A stretch of DNA of 64,000 bases from Pseudomonas sp. R84 (lineage in GTDB: Bacteria > Pseudomonadota > Gammaproteobacteria > Pseudomonadales > Pseudomonadaceae): the NCBI RefSeq assembly GCF_009834515.1, contig NZ_CP019426.1, forward strand, positions 2,717,501 through 2,781,500. The letters are read 5' to 3'. The notes beneath the pieces are model-generated. The model ran no database searches. It had not been told where the DNA came from and saw only the letters and a program-made list of their open reading frames with translations. Every line of letters starts with the position of its first letter. Positions within the stretch are counted from its first letter, which is position 1. The position numbers and the translations under genes are program-made. Below are positions 8,475 to 16,729 of this stretch, piece by piece.

Positions 8475-8505
8475 CTGGGAGATTTACTCAACGTAAATCT
8501 CCCAG
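8475..8505. other. Perfect 13-base inverted repeat
   Basis: CTGGGAGATTTAC, loop TCAAC, GTAAATCTCCCAG. The stem is perfect and lies 22 bases after the DUF600-like gene. It lacks a downstream T-run on either strand, so it is at best a weak terminator. It may end the plus-strand message by RNA structure or be a binding site. Confidence 0.55.
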
Positions 8506-8539
8506 GTTCAGTGCTATCTCCATGAAGTGGTGGAATCTT

Positions 8540-8707
8540 TTATCGTTCATGGCATCCGCAGGATTTTGTCTCATTATCATACCGATCATGATGCCGCACC
8601 CACTCCATGATCTCGTCCTCATTTCTGCCCTTGGGCGTGAGGTCGAGGTAGTTGTAGGCGCCGACCAGCATGTCCAGACTACGGGCATAGGTTGAATAGG
8701 CGGAGGA
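8540..8707 (-). pseudogene. C-terminal gene remnant, family unknown
   Basis: Read on the minus strand, one frame carries SLDMLVGAYNYLDLTPKGRN followed by an acidic helix ending WVRHHDRYDNE and a stop at 8540-8542. It has the composition of real protein but no plausible start: the frame runs straight into palindrome copy 3 at 8711. I interpret it as the tail of a gene whose front was lost. It is the only minus-strand coding trace in the island, and I cannot name the parent family. Confidence 0.45.
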
Positions 8708-8710
8708 TAA

Positions 8711-8748
8711 CGGGACAGACCTCTTTTAAAAAAAAACGTGGACTGTCC
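8711..8748. repeat. Degenerate GGGACAGACC palindrome, copy 3
   Basis: Left arm CGGGACAGACCTCTTTTAA, right arm AAAAACGTGGACTGTCCAT. It resembles copies at 5440 and 7660 but is more eroded. It abuts the front of the truncated minus-strand gene remnant. The 371-base stretch 8454-8824 holds only this, the remnant and the hairpin at 8475-8505. Confidence 0.55.
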
Positions 8749-8824
8749 ATGAGGGATCTTTCGTGGGTGTGACTCCAAAATCGCCATAAGGCAACTTGAA
8801 CAGAAAAAGGACACTTCAGTAGCC

Positions 8825-9082
8825 ATGCCAAAATTTGCTTGTGTATGCGGTCACGTCATTAACCTGTCTCAAGGGACGTCCGAGTGTGAAATGTCTCTGG
8901 TCGCTGAACAGAAGATAGATGAAATTGGCTATGCGCTATCAAATCGCTGGCTGTCTGAAGACGAATTCTACGAAGCGATAGACCAAGGGGCTGTTACGGT
9001 TTATCGATGCCAGCAGTGCGGGCGGCTGCACGTGGACCAAGGTGGTGGACAGTTTTCTTCCTATATAAAGGAAGTGAATTAG
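8825..9082 (+). CDS. Small protein with two zinc-ribbon cysteine pairs
   Basis: 85 residues from ATG 8825. CVCG at residues 6-9 and CQQCGRLHV near residue 62 form the two halves of a zinc ribbon. Between them is a helix-rich SEDEFYEAI segment. I recall this layout in small uncharacterised proteins beside orphan immunity genes in Proteobacteria. The start follows GACACTTCAGTAGCC with no strong ribosome-binding site, so expression may be weak. No enzymatic motif is present. Confidence 0.6.
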   Translation: MPKFACVCGHVINLSQGTSECEMSLVAEQKIDEIGYALSNRWLSEDEFYEAIDQGAVTVYRCQQCGRLHVDQGGGQFSSYIKEVN

Positions 9083-9198
9083 TTGCTTGGGATTGGGCGA
9101 TTGAAGTTGACAGGATGTCGAGGCCAACTGTGTCGAGCTTTTCCGCGCACACTTAAAAGAGGGGATGATTGGAACAATAAATTTCCGGAGGTCAGAGA

Positions 9199-9501
9199 GT
9201 GATTGCTGAAGATTTTGAACTTGTGACAGCCATTTTTCAGCTGGTTGAGGCCGGAATTGTTCACGGTTATGACGCCTTTCGATACCGCGTTGAATGGGGG
9301 GGGAACTATATGGAGGCAGACCTCGCCGTTGAAAAAAATGGCTCAGAAATCTGGGACGCTGAAACTGATTTCAACCATTCGAAAATCTATGCGCTTGTAG
9401 AAAAATTACACGAGCGTGCGGTCGCTCGCGGTGAACCCTGGAAGGCATTTGTTCTCTCCTATCGCGAAGGCGAACAAGTGAAAACGAAATTCGACTATTG
9501 A
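9199..9501 (+). CDS. Small acidic immunity-like protein
   Basis: 100 residues from GTG 9199, preceded by GGAGGT at seven bases, one of the best ribosome-binding sites in the island. The C-terminal half (KIYALVEKLHERA, then WKAFVLSYREGEQVKTKFDY) has the helix-then-two-strand ending seen in YezG/DUF600-type immunity proteins, though the N-terminal part is shorter and different. It is the last gene of the island; a REPIN palindrome follows before the convergent BatD gene. Immunity function is tentative. Confidence 0.55.
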   Translation: MIAEDFELVTAIFQLVEAGIVHGYDAFRYRVEWGGNYMEADLAVEKNGSEIWDAETDFNHSKIYALVEKLHERAVARGEPWKAFVLSYREGEQVKTKFDY

Positions 9502-9541
9502 TTCCGATTGTTTTCAGCCTTTTTTCCCTAAAGTAGAATCG

Positions 9542-9608
9542 AAAGATCGCAGCCTTCGGCAGCGCCTACACATACCCTCTGTAGGAGTTGCCGAAGGCTG
9601 CGATCTTT
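9542..9608. repeat. REPIN (GATCGCAGCCTTCGGCAG type)
   Basis: Two 29-base arms, 9542-9570 and 9580-9608, are near-perfect inverted copies of the Pseudomonas REP core GATCGCAGCCTTCGGC around a 9-base loop. It sits between convergent genes and may also end transcription from both sides. A second copy of this type is at 39581-39658. Confidence 0.85.
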
Positions 9609-9613
9609 TGCTT

Positions 9614-11251
9614 TTACTTCGGATAAAGCGGCGGCAACCCGCTGTCACCCACCGGGTCCTGCACCCGTTCCGCCGCCGGAATAGTCCGGATCGCCCGCCA
9701 CAAATCCTCACCCTGCCAATGCTGCCCCGTCTCGCTGTACAGCGCACCATTAAGCCCATCCAGCGCATCCGACAACGGCACAAACCGCGCCGCCATGTCC
9801 GCCAATGTCTCCGGCTGCTGACGCGCCCACGCATCCAGCGCCTGCCGCGTTGCCTGTGGATCATTGGCCTGGCTCGCCCGCTTGATGTCATCCATCAACG
9901 TGCGCGGGCTCGGGCCGGTTTGGGCAGCGCGATGCACTGCCGGTTGCCAGCGCGCGCGCCACCACAGGCCGAAGCCGAGCAGGGTGGTGCAGGCGAGGAT
10001 CAGCGTGCTGAGTTTCCACCACCACAACACATCGTTATCGACGGCGCTCACTTGCAGATTGCCGGCCGGGGTGTCGACTTGCAGGCTCGGGTTGTTGGCC
10101 ACTTGCAGGGTGCGTGCGGGCAGGCTGCTGTGTTCCAGATGGTCTTCGAAGGTGTTCCACCAGACCACGTCCACCGTCGGCAAGTCGATGGCGCCGCTGC
10201 GACTTGGTACCAGCGCTTCGCGTTCTTCGCGGCTGCCGACAATACCGCGGTCGGTGCTCTGGTTACTCAGCACCGGTTGATCGGGGTAGCGGCGCAGGCC
10301 GTTGACGTCGGTGGCGGGCAGCGCTGGCAGTTGCGAGCTGGCGAGGCCTTCGACTTTCAACGTCAGGCTGCGTGTCAGGGAATCACCGACCTGGGTGTGC
10401 TCCGGCTCCGGGTTCCAGCTTTCGCTCAGGCTCAGGCTGCGCGCGGGCAGCCAAGGCGCGTCGACGGGATAGGTCAGCGGTTTGGGTTTGACCGTCAGGG
10501 GGATTTCGGACGAACTGACGCGCATCAGTTTGCCCGGCTTGGGGCCCTGCGCATTCGCGTCCTGAGACGGCTGCGTGTCGACCAGCGTCGCGCTGAACGT
10601 TTGCGGCGCAATGGTCAGCAAACCGCTGTGCTGCGGGTAGATCGCATAGCGCATCTCGATCACGCCGTGGCGCACACCGTTGAGGTCTTTTTCGTAGGTG
10701 CGCGTGTCGCCGAGTTGCTCGATGCGCGCATCGGCGATTTGCAGCGGCGTCAGGCTGCTGTCGTCGTAAAGCGACACCGAATGGTAGATACGCAGGGTCA
10801 GAATTGCCTGTGCCTGCACATACACGCTGGACTGATCGAGGCTGGCCTCGATGAACACCGGATCAAGGCTGTTCTTATTCTCGCGGGTGTCGCTTTCGAC
10901 CACTTGTACGGTGATCGGCTGGCTCTGCGCGTCGCCCAATTGCAGCGGCGGGATCACCACGCTGCCGTTCTCTTTGGGCAGCAGGGTGATGATCCAGCGC
11001 GTGGTCGCGGGGTTGTCACCATTGAGGGTGTTGAGCTGGTTGACCTGCCGCGTGCCGCGCACTTCGAACAACGCTTCCAGCGCAGTCAGGTCGGGTTTGC
11101 CGAACTGGGTGACGTCGTTGGTTTCGAGGGTGAGTTCGACCGTCTCGCCGGAGTTCAGGCGACTGCGATCCACACTGGCGGTCAGCTCGGCCGCCTGGGC
11201 GGTGGCCGTGCAGAGCAGCAGGGGCAGCAAGAGAGCGGTGAAGCGGGTCAT
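9614..11251 (-). CDS. BatD-type membrane protein
   Basis: 545 residues with an N-terminal signal peptide (FTALLLPLLLCTATAQA), a long periplasmic beta-sandwich region beginning ELTASVDRSRLNSGETVEL, and one C-terminal membrane helix (LILACTTLLGFGLWW) followed by a cytoplasmic tail. This is the BatD architecture; Bat proteins were linked to aerotolerance in Bacteroides and act with MoxR ATPases at the envelope. The start overlaps the upstream gene's stop by 4 bases. It is the last gene of a six-gene operon, closed by a REPIN. Confidence 0.85.
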   Translation of the reverse strand: MTRFTALLLPLLLCTATAQAAELTASVDRSRLNSGETVELTLETNDVTQFGKPDLTALEALFEVRGTRQVNQLNTLNGDNPATTRWIITLLPKENGSVVIPPLQLGDAQSQPITVQVVESDTRENKNSLDPVFIEASLDQSSVYVQAQAILTLRIYHSVSLYDDSSLTPLQIADARIEQLGDTRTYEKDLNGVRHGVIEMRYAIYPQHSGLLTIAPQTFSATLVDTQPSQDANAQGPKPGKLMRVSSSEIPLTVKPKPLTYPVDAPWLPARSLSLSESWNPEPEHTQVGDSLTRSLTLKVEGLASSQLPALPATDVNGLRRYPDQPVLSNQSTDRGIVGSREEREALVPSRSGAIDLPTVDVVWWNTFEDHLEHSSLPARTLQVANNPSLQVDTPAGNLQVSAVDNDVLWWWKLSTLILACTTLLGFGLWWRARWQPAVHRAAQTGPSPRTLMDDIKRASQANDPQATRQALDAWARQQPETLADMAARFVPLSDALDGLNGALYSETGQHWQGEDLWRAIRTIPAAERVQDPVGDSGLPPLYPK

Positions 11252-12984
11252 CGAGTGTTTTCCTGATCCTGATGTTGTTGCTGTTCGTACCAGAATTTGC
11301 GTCGCAGCAATTCGCCCGGATCATCCGGGATCTTGCCCAGCCATTGTTCCAGCGCCTGGCGTTGCTCGCCTTCGAGGTTGTCTTCACTCTGGCGCAGCGT
11401 CGGCACGGTGTCCGTCTGTTCTTCCTCGTCGCTGCCCGGCACTTCGTTGGGGCCTGGCTGCGGCGGCGTGGTCGGTGGCGGTTCGCTGGCCGATTCGCTC
11501 GGTTGCGCTTCGCTGTGGGTTTCACTTTTTACCGCCGGTGGTGGTGCGGTTGCAGGCGGTGGTTCGTCGCCGGGCAGGCTCTGTTCGGTCGATTTGTTGT
11601 CCGGTTCGGCGGGCGGCGGCGTGTTTTTCTGTTTGAGCAGGTTTTCCACCAACGCCTTGTTGGTCTGCGCCGGGCGCAAATCCGGTTGCAGTTCCAGTGC
11701 CTGTTCATAGGCGTCGATTGCCGCTTCCAGCTCACCGCTTTTCGCTAAAGCGTTGCCGCGATTGTAGTGGGCGCGGGCATCGCTGCCTTCGGCGAAACGC
11801 TGAGCGGCGCCACTGTAGTCGCCGGCCTCGTACAACGCCACCCCTTGCCATTGGTGATCGTCAAAATGCTGCGCGGCTTCGGCCGGACGCTTCTGTTTGA
11901 GCAAGTGCAGGCCCTGTTGATCGGGGCGCAGCCACAAGTCCTCAAAATCAAAAGCGTAGCTCGGCTGTGGCAAGCACAGCAGCAACGGCAGGCAGAACAA
12001 CCAGCCACGACGCCCGGCACACGCGGCGAGCAACAACAGCGGCAACAGCAGCCAGTAACCCTGATCTGCCCAGGTATCGAGGCGCACGGTCTGGCCATCA
12101 TCGCGCAGACTGCGCGGGCCGTTGAGCAGGCCGAGCGCGCCAAGATCCGCTTCGTCGAGGCGCGCAGGGTGGTATTCGCCACCGACGCTGTTGAGGAAAG
12201 CGCTCAGGCCCGGACTGTCGAGTTGCGGCACGCGAATCGCGCCTTGTTCGTCCTTGAGGAAACTGCCGTCCTCTTGAGCGATTGGCGCACCTTCGGCGGT
12301 GCCGACGCCGAGCATCAATAACTGCGCCGATTGTCCGCTGAGTGCGCGGCGAATGCCTTGGCGTTCTTCTTCATCGAGCGATGAGCCGATCAGCAAAATC
12401 CGCCCCTGACCGAGTGCACCCTGTTTCAGCAGCGCCAGCGCTTTACTCACGGCGAGATCGGCACGGTGGCCGCTTTCCGGCATCAGCGAAGGCTTGAGCG
12501 CATCGAGCAAATTGCGACTGGTCGCCAGGTCATCCGACAGCGGCACCAGCGTGTGCGCGCTACCGGCGTAGACGACGATCGCGGTCTGCGCATCGCTGCG
12601 CGCCTGCAACAGGTCGAAGAGCTTGCGCCGCGCCTGTTCCAGTCGCGTTGGCGGCGAGTCGGTGGCGAGCATTTCCGGGGTCAGTTCCAGCACCACCACC
12701 AACGGATCGGCGGGTTTCTGGCTGGTCTGTTCGACGCGTTCCCAGCTCGGCCCGAGCAGCGCCAGGACCGTCAGCAACCACGCCACGCCGAGGGCGACCC
12801 ACGGCAGTTTGCTGTCGCGACCATTGCCGCCGCTGAGCAGGGTGGCATGAAACGCTGGCGGCAAGATCATCTGCCAGCGCCCGGCACGTTTCTGTCGGTG
12901 CCAGAGTTGCCAGATCAGCCAGCCCAGCAGCGGCAGCAACAGCAGCCACCACGGACGAAACCAGTGCGGCCAGAGCGCGATCAT
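11248..12984 (-). CDS. BatB/BatC fusion: VWA domain plus TPR
   Basis: 578 residues. Two N-terminal membrane helices (about 12-28 and 62-80) are followed by a von Willebrand A domain, a third hydrophobic segment, TPR repeats (AHYNRGNALAKSGELEAAID) and a long Pro/Thr/Glu-rich tail. It thus joins the BatB and BatC functions, a common arrangement in proteobacteria. The metal site where a DxSxS motif is expected reads VVVLELTPEMLATD, so the normal metal ligands are replaced and it may not bind metal. It overlaps its neighbours by 4 bases at each end. Confidence 0.85.
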   Translation of the reverse strand: MIALWPHWFRPWWLLLLPLLGWLIWQLWHRQKRAGRWQMILPPAFHATLLSGGNGRDSKLPWVALGVAWLLTVLALLGPSWERVEQTSQKPADPLVVVLELTPEMLATDSPPTRLEQARRKLFDLLQARSDAQTAIVVYAGSAHTLVPLSDDLATSRNLLDALKPSLMPESGHRADLAVSKALALLKQGALGQGRILLIGSSLDEEERQGIRRALSGQSAQLLMLGVGTAEGAPIAQEDGSFLKDEQGAIRVPQLDSPGLSAFLNSVGGEYHPARLDEADLGALGLLNGPRSLRDDGQTVRLDTWADQGYWLLLPLLLLAACAGRRGWLFCLPLLLCLPQPSYAFDFEDLWLRPDQQGLHLLKQKRPAEAAQHFDDHQWQGVALYEAGDYSGAAQRFAEGSDARAHYNRGNALAKSGELEAAIDAYEQALELQPDLRPAQTNKALVENLLKQKNTPPPAEPDNKSTEQSLPGDEPPPATAPPPAVKSETHSEAQPSESASEPPPTTPPQPGPNEVPGSDEEEQTDTVPTLRQSEDNLEGEQRQALEQWLGKIPDDPGELLRRKFWYEQQQHQDQENTR

Positions 12985-14060
12985 CGGCGCCTCCGCAGAC
13001 GCAGGCGCTTGAGGCGCTCGCGCCAGTCAGGCAGCGGACTTTGCAGATACAGCTCCTTGGTGAACAGGCGTTGCAGCGGGTTGTCCGGCCACAATTCCCG
13101 GGCGACCAGCAACAGGCTCAGCCACAACGCCAGCGCCAGAGGCCAGTGATACAAGGCTTGCGCCGGGCGTGCCTGAGTCGGTTGCTGGGTGACTGGCTCG
13201 AGTTGATCGAGGGTGTCTTTGATCGCTTGCAGTTCCTTGCCGTCGTGGGCGCGGAAATACTGGCCGCCGGTGACTTCGGCGATGGCTTTGAGCGCCGGTT
13301 CGTCGAGGTCCAGGCTCGGATTGACGCCGAGCAGGCCGGTTGAACCGCTGTCCTCCGGATTGGCGCCGATGCCGATCGGGTAAATCTTCACGCCTTCGCT
13401 AGCGGCCAGTTTTGCCGCCGTCAGCGGATCGATTTCGCCGCCGTTGTTCGCGCCGTCAGTGACCAGAATCAGCACGCGACTTTGCGCCGGGCGCATGCGC
13501 AGGCGTTTCAGCGCCAGACCGATGGCATCGCCGATGGCGGTGTTTTTGCCGGCAATGCCGATGCGCGCTTCGTCGAGCCAGACGCGCACGGTGTGGCGAT
13601 CAAAGGTCAGCGGCGCTTGCAGATAAGCCTGACTGCCGAACAGGATCAGGCCGACACGGTCGCCATCGCGGCTTTCAAGGAAATCACCGAGCAGATGCTG
13701 CACCAGCGTCAGGCGACTGACCTCTTCGTCCTGCCACTGCATATCGGGGAAATCCATCGAGCCGGACACATCCACCGCCACCAGCAGATCACGCCCACTG
13801 GCAGCAATCGGCAGTGGTTCGCCGAGCCATTGCGGGCGCGCGGCGGCGGTCAGCAGCAACAGCCACAACAGCATGAACGGTGCTTGTTGGCGCCATGCGG
13901 GGAGATTGGCGCGAGCGCGACGGCGGGCAAGGCCTTCGAGGTCGGACAAGAAACTGACTTTCAGTGCCGGTTCGCCGCTGTCGGCCACTGGCAATACGAG
14001 GCGCATCAGCCACGGCAGCGGCACCAGCACGAAGATCCACGGCCAGGCGAACTCAAACAT
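12981..14060 (-). CDS. BatA-type VWA membrane protein
   Basis: 359 residues with membrane helices at about 5-25 and 60-75, a VWA domain, and a C-terminal helix (WPLALALWLSLLLVA). The metal-ion site DVSGSMD at about 97-103 is intact, followed by LVTDGANNGG further along, so unlike the next gene it should bind metal and ligand. Partners are the MoxR ATPase and the other Bat proteins. The start lies 8 bases inside the upstream DUF4381 gene and the stop overlaps the following gene by 4 bases. Confidence 0.9.
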   Translation of the reverse strand: MFEFAWPWIFVLVPLPWLMRLVLPVADSGEPALKVSFLSDLEGLARRRARANLPAWRQQAPFMLLWLLLLTAAARPQWLGEPLPIAASGRDLLVAVDVSGSMDFPDMQWQDEEVSRLTLVQHLLGDFLESRDGDRVGLILFGSQAYLQAPLTFDRHTVRVWLDEARIGIAGKNTAIGDAIGLALKRLRMRPAQSRVLILVTDGANNGGEIDPLTAAKLAASEGVKIYPIGIGANPEDSGSTGLLGVNPSLDLDEPALKAIAEVTGGQYFRAHDGKELQAIKDTLDQLEPVTQQPTQARPAQALYHWPLALALWLSLLLVARELWPDNPLQRLFTKELYLQSPLPDWRERLKRLRLRRRR

Positions 14061-14550
14061 GTTTGCGAATCCACGTGTCGACAGCCTGGGTCAGGCCGGC
14101 GATGGCTTTGTCGTCGAGTTTGCATTCTGGTTTGTACGCGCCTTCGACCAGCACCATCCAGCGCGTCAGGCCCGCCGCCGGGCAGCGGTTGTCGAGGAAC
14201 GCCAGCCATTTGCGCCCGTTGAGGGTATGGCTCTGGCTGTAGGGATAGTGGTTGCGGCACAGGCGTTTGAGCAGGCCGTTGAGTTGCTGCAGCCACGCGC
14301 CAGCCGGAGCGCCGTCGTAGGGTTTGGGCATTTGCGCCAGTTCGGCGAGGGCGGCGATGCGCACGGGGTCGAGCGGCTGTTCGGCGCGCACGATCGGGCG
14401 CTTTTTCATCGGAAAGAAACGGCGCAGACGCCACGCGGCATAACCGAGCAGCGGCAGCAACAGAAGCAGCAGCCACCAACCCGGCGCCGGCGGCCAGAAG
14501 GCGATCGGTGGCGGCGAGATCAGTGGTTGCAGTTGTTCGAGGCCGCTCAT
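14053..14550 (-). CDS. DUF4381 membrane protein
   Basis: 165 residues. One membrane helix near the N-terminus (WWLLLLLLPLLGYAAW) precedes a soluble domain with LDPVRIAALAELAQMPKPYDG and WLAFLDNRCP, the pattern of the DUF4381 family found between DUF58 and BatA genes. Its molecular function is not known. It overlaps DUF58 by 4 bases and BatA by 8, so it is translated with them. Position and length match the family. Confidence 0.8.
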   Translation of the reverse strand: MSGLEQLQPLISPPPIAFWPPAPGWWLLLLLLPLLGYAAWRLRRFFPMKKRPIVRAEQPLDPVRIAALAELAQMPKPYDGAPAGAWLQQLNGLLKRLCRNHYPYSQSHTLNGRKWLAFLDNRCPAAGLTRWMVLVEGAYKPECKLDDKAIAGLTQAVDTWIRKHV

Positions 14551-15500
14551 CGACCTTTCCCCGGTCGCTGCGGATTGAGGAATTCGCGCATCTGCTCGAC
14601 CATTTCGCTTTGCGTGCTTAGCGGCATCAGCAGCACCCGTAGCTTTTGCGCGAGCAGTTCCCAGCGAGCGATGCGCGCTTCGGCCTGGGCGCGATAGGTC
14701 TGGCGCAGGTCGAAGTTGAGGGTGTCGAGTTCAAGCTGCGCGCCACGTTCAGCGAACCGTAGAAGGCCGGCGGCGGGCAGGGCGTGATCAAGGGGATCGG
14801 ACAGCGGCAACATCAGCAGATCGCAATGGCGCGACAGGAGGCTCAGTTGCTGTTCGGCGCTATCGGACAGCGCGCGTTCATCGCAGATGACGATCACTAG
14901 ACTGCCCGGGCGCAGCACTTCACGGGCGCGGCGCAAGGCCACGCCGAACGCATCGCGATCCGGTTCACGCTCGCTGTGCAGCGACTGATTGACCTTGACC
15001 AGACGATTGAGCAATTGCAGCAGGCTCTGTTTGCTGCGCCGTGGCTTGATTTCGTAGTGCTCGTTGTCGCCGAACACCAGCCCGCCAACGCGGTCGTTAT
15101 GGCCGAGCGCGGCCCAACCGATCAACGCCGCGACTTGCGCCGCCAGTACCGATTTGAACATCAGCCCGGAGCCGAAAAACAGCCGCGTGCTTTGCTCGAC
15201 CATGATGAAAATCGGCCGTTCGCGTTCTTCATGGAACAGCTTGGTGTGCGGCTCTTGCGTGCGCGCCGTCACGCGCCAGTCGATGGTGCGCACGTCGTCG
15301 CCGGCCTGATAGACCCGCACTTGATCGAAATCGACGCCGCGGCCACGGAATTTCGAGTGATGCAGGCCGATCAGCGGGCTGCGCTGACTCGGCGTGGAAA
15401 ACAGCTGCACTTCACGTACGCGGTGACGCATCTCGATCAGCTCGGCGAGGCTGACGCGGATGCCCGGTTCGGACGGCAGGGAGGCGTTCATGGGGGTCAA
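14547..15500 (-). CDS. DUF58 protein of the MoxR/Bat operon
   Basis: 317 residues, soluble. The DUF58 signature is intact: RGVDFDQVRVYQAGDDVRTI followed by DWRVTARTQEPHTKLF. These proteins carry a VWA-like fold and act as partners of MoxR AAA+ ATPases; the exact task is unknown. It overlaps the MoxR gene by 4 bases and DUF4381 by 4 bases. The start ATG at 15500 is supported by this coupling. Confidence 0.88.
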   Translation of the reverse strand: MTPMNASLPSEPGIRVSLAELIEMRHRVREVQLFSTPSQRSPLIGLHHSKFRGRGVDFDQVRVYQAGDDVRTIDWRVTARTQEPHTKLFHEERERPIFIMVEQSTRLFFGSGLMFKSVLAAQVAALIGWAALGHNDRVGGLVFGDNEHYEIKPRRSKQSLLQLLNRLVKVNQSLHSEREPDRDAFGVALRRAREVLRPGSLVIVICDERALSDSAEQQLSLLSRHCDLLMLPLSDPLDHALPAAGLLRFAERGAQLELDTLNFDLRQTYRAQAEARIARWELLAQKLRVLLMPLSTQSEMVEQMREFLNPQRPGKGR

Positions 15501-16456
15501 GCGACGGCTACGACGTCGAGAATCCGCTGCACCACCCGATCCTGATCGATGCCGGCGGCTTCGGCTTCAAACGACAAAATGATGCGGTGACGCAACACAT
15601 CGAACAGCACCGCCTGAATGTCTTCCGGGCTGACGAAGTCGCGACCGGCCAGCCAGGCATGAGCGCGGGCGCAGCGGTCGAGGGCAATCGAACCGCGCGG
15701 GCTGGCGCCGTAAGCGATCCACTCGGCCATTTCCGGGTCGAACTTGGCCGGGTTGCGCGTGGCCATGACCAGTTGCACGAGGTATTCCTCCACGGCGTCG
15801 GCCATGTACAGACCGAGGATTTCCTTGCGCGCGGCGAAGATTGCCTGCTGGCTGACGCGGCGCTCGGGTTTTGTTTCGCCGTTCAACGCTTCGCCACGGG
15901 CCTGCTGGAGGATGCGGCGCTCGACGGCGGCGTCCGGGAAACCGATTTTTACGTGCATCAGGAAACGATCGAGCTGGGCCTCCGGCAGCGGATACGTGCC
16001 TTCCTGCTCGATCGGGTTCTGCGTGGCCATCACCAGAAACAGCGGCGACAGCTCGTAAGTGCTGCGGCCGACACTGACCTGACGCTCGGCCATGGCTTCG
16101 AGCAGCGCCGATTGCACCTTGGCCGGGGCGCGGTTGATTTCGTCCGCCAGCACCAGGTTGTGGAAGATCGGCCCTTGCTGGAACACGAAACTGCCGGTTT
16201 CCGGGCGATAGATCTCGGTGCCGGTGATGTCGGCCGGCAGCAGGTCAGGGGTGAACTGAATGCGATGGAACTGGGCTTCGATGCCCTCGGCGAGTTCTTT
16301 GATCGCTTTGGTTTTGGCCAGACCCGGAGCGCCCTCGACCAGCATGTGGCCGTCGGCGAGCAGGGCGATGAGCAAACGCTCGATGAGTTTTTCCTGGCCG
16401 AGAATCTGCGTTGAAAGAAAGGTTCGCAGCGCCAGCAGCGCTTCACGATGTTCCAT
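15497..16456 (-). CDS. MoxR-family AAA+ ATPase
   Basis: 319 residues from the ATG at 16456 (MEHREALLAL), chosen because AGGAAC lies about eight bases upstream; the frame is open to a GTG at 16486. Walker A is GAPGLAKTK at about 42-50, Walker B is LVLADEINRAP, and the sensor region reads ATQNPIEQEGTYPLPEAQLD. MoxR ATPases act as chaperones that remodel or load metal into partner proteins together with VWA proteins. It is the first gene of the Bat operon and thus probably next to its promoter. Confidence 0.92.
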   Translation of the reverse strand: MEHREALLALRTFLSTQILGQEKLIERLLIALLADGHMLVEGAPGLAKTKAIKELAEGIEAQFHRIQFTPDLLPADITGTEIYRPETGSFVFQQGPIFHNLVLADEINRAPAKVQSALLEAMAERQVSVGRSTYELSPLFLVMATQNPIEQEGTYPLPEAQLDRFLMHVKIGFPDAAVERRILQQARGEALNGETKPERRVSQQAIFAARKEILGLYMADAVEEYLVQLVMATRNPAKFDPEMAEWIAYGASPRGSIALDRCARAHAWLAGRDFVSPEDIQAVLFDVLRHRIILSFEAEAAGIDQDRVVQRILDVVAVA

Positions 16457-16638
16457 CGGTGACTGTTCCTGGAAAGGGGTGGCCACGCGCGTTCGGATAA
16501 CGCCGGGGCTGGGGGCGTTACTTTAATCCATCGCGGGGGGTGGCGACTAACGGCATTTTGCGCAAAGTGCGGGAAATGACTGGGGGAATTGTTGGGTTTT
16601 TGTAGTGCCGGGGGAGGGGCTGTGTTCTTCAGGGTCCC

Positions 16639-16710
16639 TTCGCGAGCAAGCTCGCTCCCACATTGACGGTGTACACGCAGTTCAAATGTGGGAGCGAGCT
16701 TGCTCGCGAA
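16639..16710. repeat. REPIN (CGCGAGCAAGCTCGCTCCCAC type)
   Basis: Inverted arms 16639-16663 and 16686-16710 of the Pseudomonas REP with core GAGCAAGCTCGCTCCCACA, separated by 22 bases. Further copies are at 24733, 26289 (single arm), 38652, and with a variant core at 44584 and 46015. It lies between the MoxR promoter region and the end of the acidic protein gene. Confidence 0.85.
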
Positions 16711-16729
16711 GAGGCCTATTCAGAAACCA

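Noticed and set aside
8488..8826. 112-codon minus-strand open frame covering the island gap
   Set aside because: This frame has Ser/Thr/Arg-rich, non-protein-like composition; the neighbouring frame (8540-8707) holds the real remnant.
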